A stretch of 64,000 bases of DNA from JABMOV01 sp964654545 (GCA_964654545.1 CAZZIU010000012.1:20645-84644); one strand, 5' to 3'; positions 6,939-16,681 are shown, counted from the stretch's first letter. The notes: generated by a model from the sequence alone, not told the origin. Numbers and translations: made by a program.

Positions 6939-9445
6939 TTTTTTCTCCGCCGCCGTTTTTTGCTCGGTCCGGCTGCCCGTTTTTTATTAATTAATTCTAC
7001 TGCGTCCTCCAAGGAGATTTCCTCAGCGGAAAGTGTTTTGGGCAAGGATGCATTTACATTTCCGTCAGTCACATAGGGTCCGTAACGGCCCTCTTTGACG
7101 GTCAACGCTTCACCAGTTTCGGGGTGCTTGCCCAGTGCTTTAAGTTCGACTGATCTCCGTTGTTGTCGGGAAAATATTTGAATTGCCTCATCCAGGGATA
7201 CGCTGACGGGATCCAGTTCCGGTGGCAGTTTGGCATTGGTTTTACCCATCTTGAGGTACGGTCCGTAACGACCATAATCCGCGAAAATAGACTCACCTAA
7301 TTCTGGATGTTTCCCTAGGTCTCTTGGCAAAGACAGTAATTGTAAAGCGTATTCAAGTGTAACAGAATCGATATCTCTGCTTTTTGGAATGGATTTTCGG
7401 GTTTTGGTTTCTCCCACCTCAACATAATACCCGTAAGGACCGTGCTTTAGGAAAATGGGATCTCCAGACTTGGGATGATTACCAAGGGGGGTATCCGATT
7501 CTCCACCTGATTTAAGAATCTCTAATGCTTTTTCCAGCGTAACATCTCCCATAGCCAGATCAGCCGGGATGCTGCGGCGTTCATCGTTCCAGGAGATAAA
7601 GGGCCCATAATTCCCAATACGTGTTTCCATGGGGAGATCTTCAAACTCACCCATGGGAATGGAACAGGCTTTTCCAATATCCACTTTGGTATTTAGCATG
7701 GGTTCAAGACCCAAAAAAGTTTCATCGCCAAAATAAAAGGATTTCATGAGCGGAACGACTGCCTCCTCACCACGGGATATGGCATCCAGATTATCTTCCA
7801 TGCGGGCAGTAAAGCCAGCATCCACCAGCGGCGAAAAGTGATTTTCAAGCAACTGGGTAACGGCCACTGCCAGATAGGTGGGAATCAAAGTACCTTTTTT
7901 ATTTGTGACGTATTCACGTCGCTGTATTGTTTCAATAATGGAGGCATACGTGGATGGCCGTCCGATACCCTTGGCCTCCAGTTCTTTTACAATTGAAGCT
8001 TCTGTAAATCGTGCAGGGGGTTTGGTTTCATGGTCCAGCACTTTTAATGAGGCGCATAGGAGCGAGTCTCCGGGTTTCATTGCCGGTAGAACAGTTTCCT
8101 GATCAAGTAACGCGTTCTCAGGATTATCGCTACCCTCAACATATACCCGCATATACCCTGGGAAAACGATCACTTTTCCGCGAGCTTCAAAAGTGGATTT
8201 CTGACTGACAATGGTTACGATGGTTTGCTTTAACTGAGCTGATTTCATTTGACTTGCGACGGATCGTTTCCAGATCAAATCATACAGTTTTGCTGCGTCC
8301 GGATTGACCGTATTGGATACTTCGGACATGGATGACCAGGCATTACCGGAAGGTCGGATGGCTTCATGGGCTTCCTGGGCATTTTTTACTTTGGTGACGT
8401 ATTGAATCGGATTGGTAGGTAAATATTCTTTCCCAAATTGAGATTCGATAACGGATCGTGCGGTGGTTAAAGCTTCCTGTGATAGATGCGTGGAATCAGT
8501 ACGCATATAGGTGATAAATCCCGCTTCATACAATTGCTGTGCCGTTCGCATGGTTCTCCTGGCTGAGAATCTTAGTTTCCGGGATGCCTCCTGTTGAAGT
8601 GTTGATGTAGTAAAGGGCGGTCTTGGTTTGGATGTTTGTGGTTTTTCCTCAATGTTTTGAACCGTCCAGGGTCCTGGATTTATTTCTTCGACCAGTGCTT
8701 CAGCCTGCGATTTGGAAAGAAGCATTACATTTTCTTTTGTCAGTTTTCCCGTTTTCTTATCGAAATCCTTACCCTGAGCTACCCGTTTTCCATTTACTTC
8801 CATCAGACGGGCAGAAAACGATTGGTTTGCTTGTGTTTCTAGCAACGTCTCAAGATCAAAATAGGAGGCGGATGTAAAAACCGCCCGTTGACGTTCCCGG
8901 TCTACCAGAATTTTTACAGCTGCGGATTGGACCCGACCGGCGGACAGCGGCGTGGTAACAAACCGCATATTTTTTTGTAGAGTATTCCAGAGAATCGGAG
9001 AAATTTTATAGCCAACCAATCGATCAATAATGCGCCGTGCTTTTTGGGCATCAATCAGATTGGTATCCAATGGATGGCTGTGGCTTATACCTTCAGCCAC
9101 ACCTTCTTTGGTGATTTCTGTGAATTGTACCCGTTCAAGATTTTGGGTTTTTATTTCGCTGGCGAGATGATCGGCAATCGCTTCCCCTTCACGATCTGGG
9201 TCTGTAGCGAGCAGTACCCGGGGCGCATTTTTTGCTTTTGTTTTTAATTCTTTAATAAAGGCTTTTCGATCAGGAAGAACCTGTAGCGTTATGCTAAAAT
9301 CATTATCAACGTCCACACCCAATTCTTTTTTCGGCAAATCCTTTACGTGCCCTACACAGGCCAGTACGTCGTATTCACCTGAGGTATATTTGGAAATAGT
9401 ACGTGCTTTGGTTGGTGATTCGACGATCAGTAGTGGTTTTGTCAT
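6935..9445 (-). CDS. topA: DNA topoisomerase I
   Basis: Type IA topoisomerase that relaxes negatively supercoiled DNA through a 5'-phosphotyrosine intermediate. The Toprim domain begins LLIVESPTKARTISKYTSGE and includes DPDREGEAIADHL; the active-site Tyr is in AGFITYMRTDSTHLS, and RPSTYASIIETIQRREYV closes the catalytic core. The C-terminal third has no Cys4 zinc fingers. Instead it carries four topoisomerase C-terminal repeats with GPF/GPY cores (NYGPFISWND, HGPYGYYVEVG, DYGRYGPYLKMG, EGRYGPYVTDG, at about residues 615, 670, 727 and 787) and a basic tail KKRRRRKK. Length is 836 residues. It is coupled by ATGA overlaps to hisS upstream and ccmH downstream. Confidence 0.97.
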   Translation of the reverse strand: MTKPLLIVESPTKARTISKYTSGEYDVLACVGHVKDLPKKELGVDVDNDFSITLQVLPDRKAFIKELKTKAKNAPRVLLATDPDREGEAIADHLASEIKTQNLERVQFTEITKEGVAEGISHSHPLDTNLIDAQKARRIIDRLVGYKISPILWNTLQKNMRFVTTPLSAGRVQSAAVKILVDRERQRAVFTSASYFDLETLLETQANQSFSARLMEVNGKRVAQGKDFDKKTGKLTKENVMLLSKSQAEALVEEINPGPWTVQNIEEKPQTSKPRPPFTTSTLQQEASRKLRFSARRTMRTAQQLYEAGFITYMRTDSTHLSQEALTTARSVIESQFGKEYLPTNPIQYVTKVKNAQEAHEAIRPSGNAWSSMSEVSNTVNPDAAKLYDLIWKRSVASQMKSAQLKQTIVTIVSQKSTFEARGKVIVFPGYMRVYVEGSDNPENALLDQETVLPAMKPGDSLLCASLKVLDHETKPPARFTEASIVKELEAKGIGRPSTYASIIETIQRREYVTNKKGTLIPTYLAVAVTQLLENHFSPLVDAGFTARMEDNLDAISRGEEAVVPLMKSFYFGDETFLGLEPMLNTKVDIGKACSIPMGEFEDLPMETRIGNYGPFISWNDERRSIPADLAMGDVTLEKALEILKSGGESDTPLGNHPKSGDPIFLKHGPYGYYVEVGETKTRKSIPKSRDIDSVTLEYALQLLSLPRDLGKHPELGESIFADYGRYGPYLKMGKTNAKLPPELDPVSVSLDEAIQIFSRQQRRSVELKALGKHPETGEALTVKEGRYGPYVTDGNVNASLPKTLSAEEISLEDAVELINKKRAAGPSKKRRRRKK

Positions 9446-10695
9446 ATAAGATATTTTGTTAATTGTTCATGTAATTCGGTCATGTTAATAGTCTCTTGAT
9501 CACCGCTTTGCAAATTTTTGATTTGGATTTTCTTCCCGGCCAGTTCCTGATCACCAAGAACCAACATAAGGTGCGCACCCGATTTATTGGCATCGCGCAT
9601 TTGGGCTTTCATACTTCGTCTCGCCAGATCAAATTGAACGGAGAAACCTCTCGCACGCAATGTGTTACACAGGGATATTCCTTCTTTTCTAGCCCGATCA
9701 CCCAATGTAACCAAATAGACCACGGGCGTTGGGGCCATGCTATTATCATTTTCCGTCAGGGCTATCAGCAAGCGTTCCACACCTGCAGCAAACCCAACAG
9801 CAGGAGTGTCAGCTCCCCCAAGGGTTTCGACCAATTGATCGTATCGACCTCCGCCACAAAGGGCATCCTGCGAACCCAATGCTGCAGATGTAATTTCGAA
9901 AGTTGTACGCGAATAATAGTCTAAGCCTCTGACCATGTGCTTGTCCAGGATATAGGGAATATTCATACCATCCAAAAGTTCCCGAACCTCGTCAAAATGC
10001 TCCTTATCCTGGGATGTGAGAAAATCAGTGATATCCGGTGCGTCAACAAGCAGGTTGATTTCATGCTCAATTTTAGTATCGAGAATACGTAATGGATTTT
10101 TTTCAAAGCGGGTGCGACTGGTCTCGGATAATTGGTTCACGTGGGGGGCTAAAAATTCTTTAAGTGCCTTTTTGTAATTCACCCGGCAATCATTCGAGCC
10201 AATACTATTCAGTTTTAAAGTAATGTTTTCTAAGCCGACTGACGTAAAAAAAGTGAAAGCCGCTGAGATAACTTCAACATCTGCTTCCGGATAGGGTGAT
10301 CCGAGAATTTCAGCCCCAAACTGGTAGAATTGACGCTGCCGTCCTTTTTGGGGTCGCTCCCGGCGAAAAAGGGCATCCCAGTAATACAATTTTGTAACAG
10401 GTGAAAGAGCTTTAAGATTATGTTGAATATATGCTCTGACCACCGGTGCAGTGAGTTCCGGTTTAAGCGTGAGACTCGTTTTGCCCCCATCCAGCCAGGT
10501 AAACATTTCCTTGGATACAATGTCGGTTTCTTCGCCCACTCCTCGCGCAAACAACTCAGTTTTTTCAAACGCGGGGGTCTTAATCAGGTCGAACCCATGT
10601 ACCGACATAAACTGATGCAGCGCTTCCTCGAGGATTCGCCATCGCCAGGATTCGGCGGGCAATACGTCATAGGCACCTTTGATAGACCGTATCAT
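9442..10695 (-). CDS. hisS: Histidyl-tRNA synthetase
   Basis: Class II synthetase for tRNA-His, 417 residues. The N-terminus IRSIKGAYDVLPAESWRW is typical, motif 2 is FRRERPQKGRQRQFYQFGAE, the HisA signature is VRGLDYYSRTTFEI, and motif 3 falls in DTPAVGFAAGVERLLIAL. The C-terminal anticodon-binding domain (VYLVTLGDRARKEGISLCNT and onward) is complete. It lies 3 bases after the small zinc-ribbon gene and overlaps topA by ATGA, so it belongs to a dense minus-strand transcription unit. Confidence 0.97.
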   Translation of the reverse strand: MIRSIKGAYDVLPAESWRWRILEEALHQFMSVHGFDLIKTPAFEKTELFARGVGEETDIVSKEMFTWLDGGKTSLTLKPELTAPVVRAYIQHNLKALSPVTKLYYWDALFRRERPQKGRQRQFYQFGAEILGSPYPEADVEVISAAFTFFTSVGLENITLKLNSIGSNDCRVNYKKALKEFLAPHVNQLSETSRTRFEKNPLRILDTKIEHEINLLVDAPDITDFLTSQDKEHFDEVRELLDGMNIPYILDKHMVRGLDYYSRTTFEITSAALGSQDALCGGGRYDQLVETLGGADTPAVGFAAGVERLLIALTENDNSMAPTPVVYLVTLGDRARKEGISLCNTLRARGFSVQFDLARRSMKAQMRDANKSGAHLMLVLGDQELAGKKIQIKNLQSGDQETINMTELHEQLTKYLI

Positions 10696-10698
10696 GAA

Positions 10699-11028
10699 TT
10701 AGCCAAGAATATCGTGTAGTATTTGTTGAGCATCTTCTTTGAATTTTTCCGGAACAAAAAGCTTCACTGTCATTCCAGCCATCCGAACGGCTTCAATATT
10801 AAAAGCTGATTCAGCCCAATCGGATTTGATATAGTTTGGTATATTTGCATTATCCAGCGCTTCGGAGACCATGTCCGCGTAGACCTTTCCATCCAGTGCT
10901 TCCAATGCAACCCAGGTAATCTCCTTTAGCGGGATTTCCAGTGGCTTTGCATCCACAAGCGACACCTTGCAATCCGCACAGATTTTGGTTCCGTCAACAT
11001 ATTCGGTTAAGCATTCGGGACAAATCAT
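10699..11028 (-). CDS. DUF2007-like protein with N-terminal zinc ribbon
   Basis: This 109-residue protein starts with a four-cysteine zinc-ribbon signature (MICPECLTEYVDGTKICADC). The rest resembles the DUF2007 ferredoxin-like fold annotated as a putative prokaryotic signal-transducing protein: WVALEALDGKVYADMVSEAL, then IPNYIKSDW and a C-terminal VKLFVPEKFKEDAQQILHDI. Proteins of this kind are common in this part of the tree and have no proven function. It sits directly upstream of hisS and is probably cotranscribed with it. Confidence 0.7.
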   Translation of the reverse strand: MICPECLTEYVDGTKICADCKVSLVDAKPLEIPLKEITWVALEALDGKVYADMVSEALDNANIPNYIKSDWAESAFNIEAVRMAGMTVKLFVPEKFKEDAQQILHDILG

Positions 11029-11124
11029 GTTCGTTCCTTTTTTATTATAAGAATTTCAGACCATACGAAGGGAGAAAAAAAGATTTTATTTCTGAAAATT
11101 GCCAACCCAGCCAATAATACGAGA

Positions 11125-11152
11125 ATTCATTAAAAATGATACTTTAATGAAT
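11125..11152. repeat. AT-rich perfect inverted repeat (10-base arms)
   Basis: ATTCATTAAA and TTTAATGAAT are perfect complements separated by 8 bases. It lies in the 136-base gap between the CoA-binding gene (ends 11165 on the minus strand) and the zinc-ribbon gene (starts 11028). It could be an operator or a weak transcription stop for the CoA-binding gene; no T-run follows it on the minus strand, which argues against a standard intrinsic terminator. Confidence 0.4.
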
Positions 11153-11164
11153 AACTAGAAAATG

Positions 11165-11596
11165 TTAGTACACGCCCCTTTTTTTATTTACCCATCCGTG
11201 AAAAGAATGTAGTGAAAATCCAGAGGTTAAATACATGACAGCGCATGTACCATGATAAACCTGTGCACCATGTTCTTTGGCATAATTAATTGCCTGTTCT
11301 GAGGCGCATTTTTGATGAAACCAAACCCGCGAAATTCCCCTTTCAATTGCTTGTTTTGCCACGGCCAGAGATTCGTCAACCGGTACCTCACTGATAATCC
11401 CATCGATGTCATCAGGCAACTGGGAAATTGCAGAGAAAGTTTTATCACCAGTGATATCATCAATCGAAGCATCAACAGGAAAGACAACCTTGCCCAATTC
11501 CTTTAATTTGCTATAAGTGATTTTTGGAAAAGGTTTTACAGCCGTATGTCCAACCACGGCATAGCGTTTGTGATTCCAAAAGGATTGATAATCCAT
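11165..11596 (-). CDS. CoA-binding (Rossmann) domain protein
   Basis: This 143-residue protein is a stand-alone CoA-binding domain of the YccU type, related to the N-terminal domain of succinyl-CoA synthetase alpha. The nucleotide/CoA loop is YAVVGHTAVKPFPKITYSKL, followed by VVFPVDASIDDITG, the strand IDGIISEVP, and the typical ending GISRVWFHQKCASEQAINYA then GTCAVMYL. It stands alone between two longer intergenic stretches. The ligand is inferred from the family; no partner is evident nearby. Confidence 0.8.
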   Translation of the reverse strand: MDYQSFWNHKRYAVVGHTAVKPFPKITYSKLKELGKVVFPVDASIDDITGDKTFSAISQLPDDIDGIISEVPVDESLAVAKQAIERGISRVWFHQKCASEQAINYAKEHGAQVYHGTCAVMYLTSGFSLHSFHGWVNKKRGVY

Positions 11597-11640
11597 AAAT
11601 GTACCCCCGTTGGTGAACTAAAAATTACTACGATGAAATA

Positions 11641-14600
11641 CTAAAACCCGGAACGGATTCCTTGAATGCCACCCCGTTCTTCTAATTTGATGTCACGAAG
11701 GTTTGGTGATTTGACATTAATACGCATATAATAGCCAGCACCGGGACCCGTGGGTGTCCAGTCAAATGACAATTCCCAACAGTGCAAATCTTTTTTAATA
11801 CTGAATCGTTGGGAAATCAATCTCAAGTCAACCATGTCAAATCGGGTGGAATAGCTAACCCGCCAGGATCTGGATACATTGAAATTAGTGGAGGATGAAA
11901 TCCAAAAAGTTTTTTTATCGTCAGGGATGGATTTAACAAGTGAATAATTCACAGTAAACTGGGTCGACCAAAATTGACCTATCCCGGATAGTCCACTTGG
12001 TTGACTATTGGAAACAGGATTTTCCCCAAACAGATCTGATTCAGATAAGTCAATGGAATCGTTAGCGGCTGTATCTGCTTCGGTAAATTCAGCTTGTGAC
12101 CATCGCCCACCGCTGAATTTGAAACCGGTTCCAAGGTTAATTGACTGTAATCTGGGCGCAAGAATATTACCCATGACTTTTCCGGTAAAGGGAAGAGTAA
12201 AGGGAGCCTTTCGAATTGTTGTCAGCCGTGTATTGGTTGTCTTGTCTAATTCATAAAAATCATGTGTCATGGACAAATCCAATTTGAGGATATTTCCAAG
12301 TTGGGTTGTCATGTTTGTGGACAAATTACTCAGCTTGAATTCTTCTGCGGCAAAATTATAACCGGTTCTCATATTCCAGTTTAACAGTTTAATAACCTTC
12401 TCTTTTCCTTCTTCCCCCCATTTGGCTTCCAAAATATTTCTCAACGAAAGATTCATGGACTGCTGCTCTTGTCTCGGAGTTCCACCAAAGCGGTCGCTTA
12501 GAATTTGCTTCCCGGCTGTATCGGCCAATGTTTCAAAGTATTGAAGATTCCGTCCAAAAACAGGTTTTGAGAAATCCGGCTGATAGCTATAACCTATTGT
12601 TGGTGTAATGACATGATGCAACGGACCAAAATTTCCAATGCGAATTGGGAAAAGACCATAAATGTTGGTGTTAAGATTCATGGAAAATGACCCTGTGGTT
12701 CGTTGAGCAAACCCCATCACTTCAGTCCGAACCACTTTATTGGTGGCAGAATCAAGCGATGCAGTATACGATCTGTCGAACCATTTGGTTGCCATGGAAA
12801 CACGTGGATTCACCGATATGTAGCGAAAAATTTTGAAGGGGGAAGAGACGCCATATGAATGAGAAATTTTACTTTCCTCTTCAGAATGCACAATTCCACT
12901 CCCGTCGGAATAGGTTTGCCAGCGAACTCCAATTGTTGAATCATTCACAGCATATTCTTCTGCTTGATAAAACGTTTTCAATTTTCTATTGAGTGTGGTG
13001 GAATAGTTGGCGGAGATATTATTATACCAACGGTTGCTTCTACCTTTTGATTTGAACGGATTGATATTTCCAAAGCGAAGGGTTGCATTGGGTAGACCGG
13101 CGGATATGATACTGAGTCTTTTGTCCGCAGTGGTCGGCTCTTCGTAAAAAACGGAAGTACTGTCAATTTTTTGATTCACCATCAGATCCTGATCGGCTGA
13201 GGCATTCAACGAAAGGGATGCACCCGATTTCCATCTTTTACTGTAAGAAATATTCGATTTTGCGGTTTGTCTCAAGCGCTCATTTATATCCCGTCCCGTC
13301 TGATAGTTATATTCTCCGTTACTGTAATAATCCACGCTGGCCCGAAATGTTTGATTGTGACGTAATGTGTGTGAATGACGCCATTTGGCGACAATGTCCT
13401 GTTTGTAATTATCCTGTATATCACCAATATTATTTCCTTGGGATAGGAGCCATTTGCCTTCCAGATGCAGACTGCCATTGTACCAGTATCTTTTTTTATA
13501 GCGAGTCAGGTTTTGGACACGTAATCCCTGCTTGTCCGCAAATCCAAATAACAATTTTGTATCCCAGTAGTCATTGGGTGCTATAAAATATCCCCCACCA
13601 TCCAGGTATTGACCGCGGTGTTTTGAATCTCCATACGAAGGCATAATCCAACCTGAATGTCTCCGACCTCCTTTGTTAGGTAGAATCACAAAGGGTAAGC
13701 CGATGATCGGAATATGACTAATCTGAAATACCATTGGGCGTGTGATAATTTTATCCTTCTGTATCATTTTGGTGTTGCTTCCAACAAAATGAAAATGGGG
13801 ATCTTCCAGGTCACAGGAAGTAAAATAACTGTTCCGTATATAAAATTCTTTTCGACCTTCGTTGCGAATCAAATCACCGGAGTAATAACTGTCATCCATT
13901 TTGGTTCGCCCGTTTTGAATCCGACCTTTCCTGGTTTTTAAGTTGTACACCATGGATTCACCTATCATAGGCTCATCGCCTTTTTCAGTGATGGTGGGTT
14001 TTATGGGTATGGAAACCGTATCACCGGGAGGAGTTGGAATGGCCTGAAGCATATTGGTTGTCCAATCCACCGTAATATAGCCGGCGGTCAAATCTGTAGT
14101 GGCATGATGAATTTTGGCCTGTTTTTCCAATTGTGTGGATTCATTGGTAACATTGTATGCTATCCGGTCCGATTCGTATGTGATATCGGATTCCAGATCG
14201 CCATTTGTGGAGTCTGGCGAATAGGTTCCTCGGGCACCTCCCAGTATATGAATAGTGTTCAAATCCTGTTGGTTAAACATTAATACAACCGTATCGCCGG
14301 AAGCAGAATTATTTCCCTGATAGACCGAATCTTCAAAAATATGATACAAAGTAGTTGCCATGCCCTCCAGGCGTAATGAATCCAGCTTCCCATCCGTGAA
14401 AAAGCCTAACAATGTATTTCCAGCCATATCATCATCGAAGGCAGCTACCGATCTTATGATAAGTGAATCGTTGAACACGTGCTCCCGCCAACCTTCATTT
14501 GATGATACAATATGGGATTGAGAAGGAATCCACAATTTTTCCAAAACGTCGTTGTTATAGTAAAGATGAATGGTTTTTCCAGTAAGCTGGCGGGAATCAT

Positions 14601-15081
14601 TTATGACTTTTGGATTCTCCGATAAAATGGTATTCTGTTCACTGCGATTATAAATCGCCTGTCCGCATTCTGCTCTTCGATCCTGATCGGTCTCTATAAT
14701 AATCACATTCCCACTGGCAGTGTAGGATACGGCATCATCCATTGGTTTTTTTATATAGGTCATTCGTTGGGCATTAATATCCTGGGATTTTTGCAGCAGG
14801 TGCACATTACCAAGGGCATCCCCGCTGTCTTTTTCCGAATAAAATATCAGTGAATCTGCTTCCAAATCATAGTCCGTATCCCAAACACGAGTGCGCCCAT
14901 ATGTTTTCATCAAATCCAGTTTTGAATTGTAATACAATGAATCACAGGTCAATGTTCGATCATCTTTAATAATTTTTACATTCCCTGCAAGCGTTCCTTC
15001 CTTAACTTTATCCTTCCAGCGTGCACGATCGCTTTGCATGATCATGTTTTCTTTTGTAAAAATAACGTTACCTGAAAGCAT
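11641..15081 (-). CDS. lptD: LptD-like LPS-assembly outer-membrane protein
   Basis: LptD inserts LPS into the outer leaflet of the outer membrane. The N-terminal 350 or so residues carry repeated OstA/LptA-like beta-jellyroll units (LSGNVIFTKENMIMQSDRAR, LAGNVKIIKDDRTLTCDSLY, ALGNVHLLQKSQDINAQRM, ASGNVIIIETDQDRRAECGQ). The rest is a long beta-barrel with alternating aromatics (HSGWIMPSYGDS, LDGGGYFIAPNDYW, YYMRINVKSPNL near the end). The coordinates start at the first ATG, but the frame stays open upstream and encodes YYFVLPILLVFSASGQAQDK, a signal peptide, from about 15207. No ATG, GTG or TTG precedes that stretch, so the true start probably lies near 15207 at a non-standard codon. Length here is 1146 residues. 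Confidence 0.85.
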   Translation of the reverse strand: MLSGNVIFTKENMIMQSDRARWKDKVKEGTLAGNVKIIKDDRTLTCDSLYYNSKLDLMKTYGRTRVWDTDYDLEADSLIFYSEKDSGDALGNVHLLQKSQDINAQRMTYIKKPMDDAVSYTASGNVIIIETDQDRRAECGQAIYNRSEQNTILSENPKVINDSRQLTGKTIHLYYNNDVLEKLWIPSQSHIVSSNEGWREHVFNDSLIIRSVAAFDDDMAGNTLLGFFTDGKLDSLRLEGMATTLYHIFEDSVYQGNNSASGDTVVLMFNQQDLNTIHILGGARGTYSPDSTNGDLESDITYESDRIAYNVTNESTQLEKQAKIHHATTDLTAGYITVDWTTNMLQAIPTPPGDTVSIPIKPTITEKGDEPMIGESMVYNLKTRKGRIQNGRTKMDDSYYSGDLIRNEGRKEFYIRNSYFTSCDLEDPHFHFVGSNTKMIQKDKIITRPMVFQISHIPIIGLPFVILPNKGGRRHSGWIMPSYGDSKHRGQYLDGGGYFIAPNDYWDTKLLFGFADKQGLRVQNLTRYKKRYWYNGSLHLEGKWLLSQGNNIGDIQDNYKQDIVAKWRHSHTLRHNQTFRASVDYYSNGEYNYQTGRDINERLRQTAKSNISYSKRWKSGASLSLNASADQDLMVNQKIDSTSVFYEEPTTADKRLSIISAGLPNATLRFGNINPFKSKGRSNRWYNNISANYSTTLNRKLKTFYQAEEYAVNDSTIGVRWQTYSDGSGIVHSEEESKISHSYGVSSPFKIFRYISVNPRVSMATKWFDRSYTASLDSATNKVVRTEVMGFAQRTTGSFSMNLNTNIYGLFPIRIGNFGPLHHVITPTIGYSYQPDFSKPVFGRNLQYFETLADTAGKQILSDRFGGTPRQEQQSMNLSLRNILEAKWGEEGKEKVIKLLNWNMRTGYNFAAEEFKLSNLSTNMTTQLGNILKLDLSMTHDFYELDKTTNTRLTTIRKAPFTLPFTGKVMGNILAPRLQSINLGTGFKFSGGRWSQAEFTEADTAANDSIDLSESDLFGENPVSNSQPSGLSGIGQFWSTQFTVNYSLVKSIPDDKKTFWISSSTNFNVSRSWRVSYSTRFDMVDLRLISQRFSIKKDLHCWELSFDWTPTGPGAGYYMRINVKSPNLRDIKLEERGGIQGIRSGF

Positions 15082-15208
15082 CTGAATCGCCTCACCATCA
15101 ATAGTGCGGTTTTGCAGAATATCCGCTTGCTTCAGACGCAGGCGTTTGTCCTGAGCCTGGCCGGAAGCGGAGAAAACCAGAAGAATTGGCAGAACAAAAT
15201 AATATATG

Positions 15209-16519
15209 TTAGTCTTTGTCGTAACGGTTTTTCCACAGTGATTTTAAATGGGTACGTATAAAAGCTTCATGGCCTAAATGAGTTGGCTGATAAAAAGTTT
15301 CCTGCACACCTGCCGGAAAATAATTGGATATTACAAAATGTTCCGAATGATTGTGTGGGTAATCATAGTCTTTACCGTATCCCCCTTTTTTCATCAGGCT
15401 GGTTGGAGCATTCCGCAAAGGCAATGGTACGCCGGGCGTTGGATTATCTTTGACTACTTGTTGCGCTGCTTTGATGGCCAGATACGATGCATTGGATTTT
15501 GGAGCACTTGCAAGATACGTGGTTATCTGGGCAAGAATGATACTGCTTTCAGGCATACCAATCATGTGGACAGCCTGAAACCCGGCGGTTGCCATCACCA
15601 GCGCCTGGGGATCAGCATTCCCCACATCTTCTGATGCCAGGATGATTAACCGACGTGCGATAAATTCCGGTTTTTCTCCTCCTTCAATCATAATAGCCAA
15701 CCAATATATAGCAGCATCAGGATCGCTTCCGCGAACCGATTTGATAAACGCACTAATCGTGTCGTAATGGTAGTCACCGGACTTATCATACAGTTGGGTG
15801 GTACATTGGAGAGCTTCCTTTAATTGCTCATCCGTGATGGATCCGCTTTCTCCAGCCAAATGAATGCAGACATCCAGCGTGTTGAGCATCTTTCTGGCAT
15901 CTCCACCACTGGCCTGAATCAGATTTGATTTTACTGTGTCAGGCAGACGTACCTGACCAGAAAGCAATTTGATGTCTTTAGTAAAGGCTTGCTGTAGAAT
16001 AGTATTAAGATGGTCATCGTCCAAAGGTTTCAGCGTCAAAACCCGACAACGGGATAGAAGTGGGCTGATAACTTCGAAAGATGGATTCTCGGTTGTGGCG
16101 CCAATCAGTATTATTATTCCTACTTCAACTGCGTGCAGCAAGGCATCCTGCTGTGATTTACTAAACCGATGTATTTCATCGATGAAGAGAATGGTACGCC
16201 GTCCCAGTTCTTTCCTCTTTTTTGCACGAGAAATTACAGCGCGCAAATCCTTTACTCCGCTGTCGACAGCCGATAACTCATCCCAATCAGCATCAACTGA
16301 TTTTGCAAGGATGCGTGCCAAGGTTGTCTTTCCCGAGCCCGGTGGCCCCCAAAAGATCATGGAAAACAGGGTTTGGGTATTGGGAATGCGGGAAAGGATT
16401 TTTCCTTCGTCCAGCAAATGGGATTGACCCACAAAGTCTTCCAACGATTTTGGACGTACTCGGTCAGCCAGTGGTGGTAAATGGTTATCAAAGAGTGAAG
16501 GAGTGTTAGACATGGTCAA
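15209..16519 (-). CDS. rarA: Replication-associated recombination protein A (AAA+ ATPase)
   Basis: RarA/MgsA is a clamp-loader-like AAA+ ATPase that acts at stalled replication forks. The 436-residue protein starts with the family N-terminus (PLADRVRPKSLEDFVGQSHL). It has Walker A GPPGSGKTTLARIL, Walker B ILFIDEIHRFSKSQQDALL, sensor 1 IGATTENPSF, and the C-terminal tetramerization domain with SFIKSVRGSDPDAAIYWLA and the block RRLIILASEDVGNADPQAL. Its stop overlaps the signal-peptide-coding region of the lptD-like gene downstream. It is divergent from kdsA, with a perfect palindrome between them. Confidence 0.96.
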   Translation of the reverse strand: MTMSNTPSLFDNHLPPLADRVRPKSLEDFVGQSHLLDEGKILSRIPNTQTLFSMIFWGPPGSGKTTLARILAKSVDADWDELSAVDSGVKDLRAVISRAKKRKELGRRTILFIDEIHRFSKSQQDALLHAVEVGIIILIGATTENPSFEVISPLLSRCRVLTLKPLDDDHLNTILQQAFTKDIKLLSGQVRLPDTVKSNLIQASGGDARKMLNTLDVCIHLAGESGSITDEQLKEALQCTTQLYDKSGDYHYDTISAFIKSVRGSDPDAAIYWLAIMIEGGEKPEFIARRLIILASEDVGNADPQALVMATAGFQAVHMIGMPESSIILAQITTYLASAPKSNASYLAIKAAQQVVKDNPTPGVPLPLRNAPTSLMKKGGYGKDYDYPHNHSEHFVISNYFPAGVQETFYQPTHLGHEAFIRTHLKSLWKNRYDKD

Positions 16520-16609
16520 AATGGTTGATAATAATTTGGCAAAATTAGCCCCTATTATCCAGTGAATACAATCGCAGTAAATTGATTGACAGTTTCTGGT
16601 TGTTCATTG

Positions 16610-16625
16610 CGTGAGAATTCTCACG
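16610..16625. promoter_or_regulatory. Perfect 16-base palindrome, candidate operator
   Basis: CGTGAGAATTCTCACG is a fully self-complementary 16-mer in the 189-base divergent gap between rarA (-) and kdsA (+). A TTGACA hexamer lies 19 bases before it (16586-16591) on the plus strand. Its position fits an operator for either or both transcripts, but no regulator is identified. Confidence 0.4.
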
Positions 16626-16652
16626 GAGATACGATTGAGGGCAAACTCTATT

Positions 16653-16681
16653 TTGCGCCGTATGTTTTAAAGTGGTATCTT
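16653..16681 (+). promoter_or_regulatory. Possible sigma-70-type promoter for the kdsA operon
   Basis: TTGCGC (16653-16658) and TATCTT (16676-16681) are separated by 17 bases and end about 27 bases before the kdsA ATG. The match to consensus is only moderate. kdsA itself has no visible Shine-Dalgarno sequence. Confidence 0.25.

Noticed and set aside
11055..11120. Minus-strand TTGGC patches resembling a sigma-54 site
   Set aside because: The GG-to-GC spacing is 8, not 10, so it does not fit a -24/-12 promoter.
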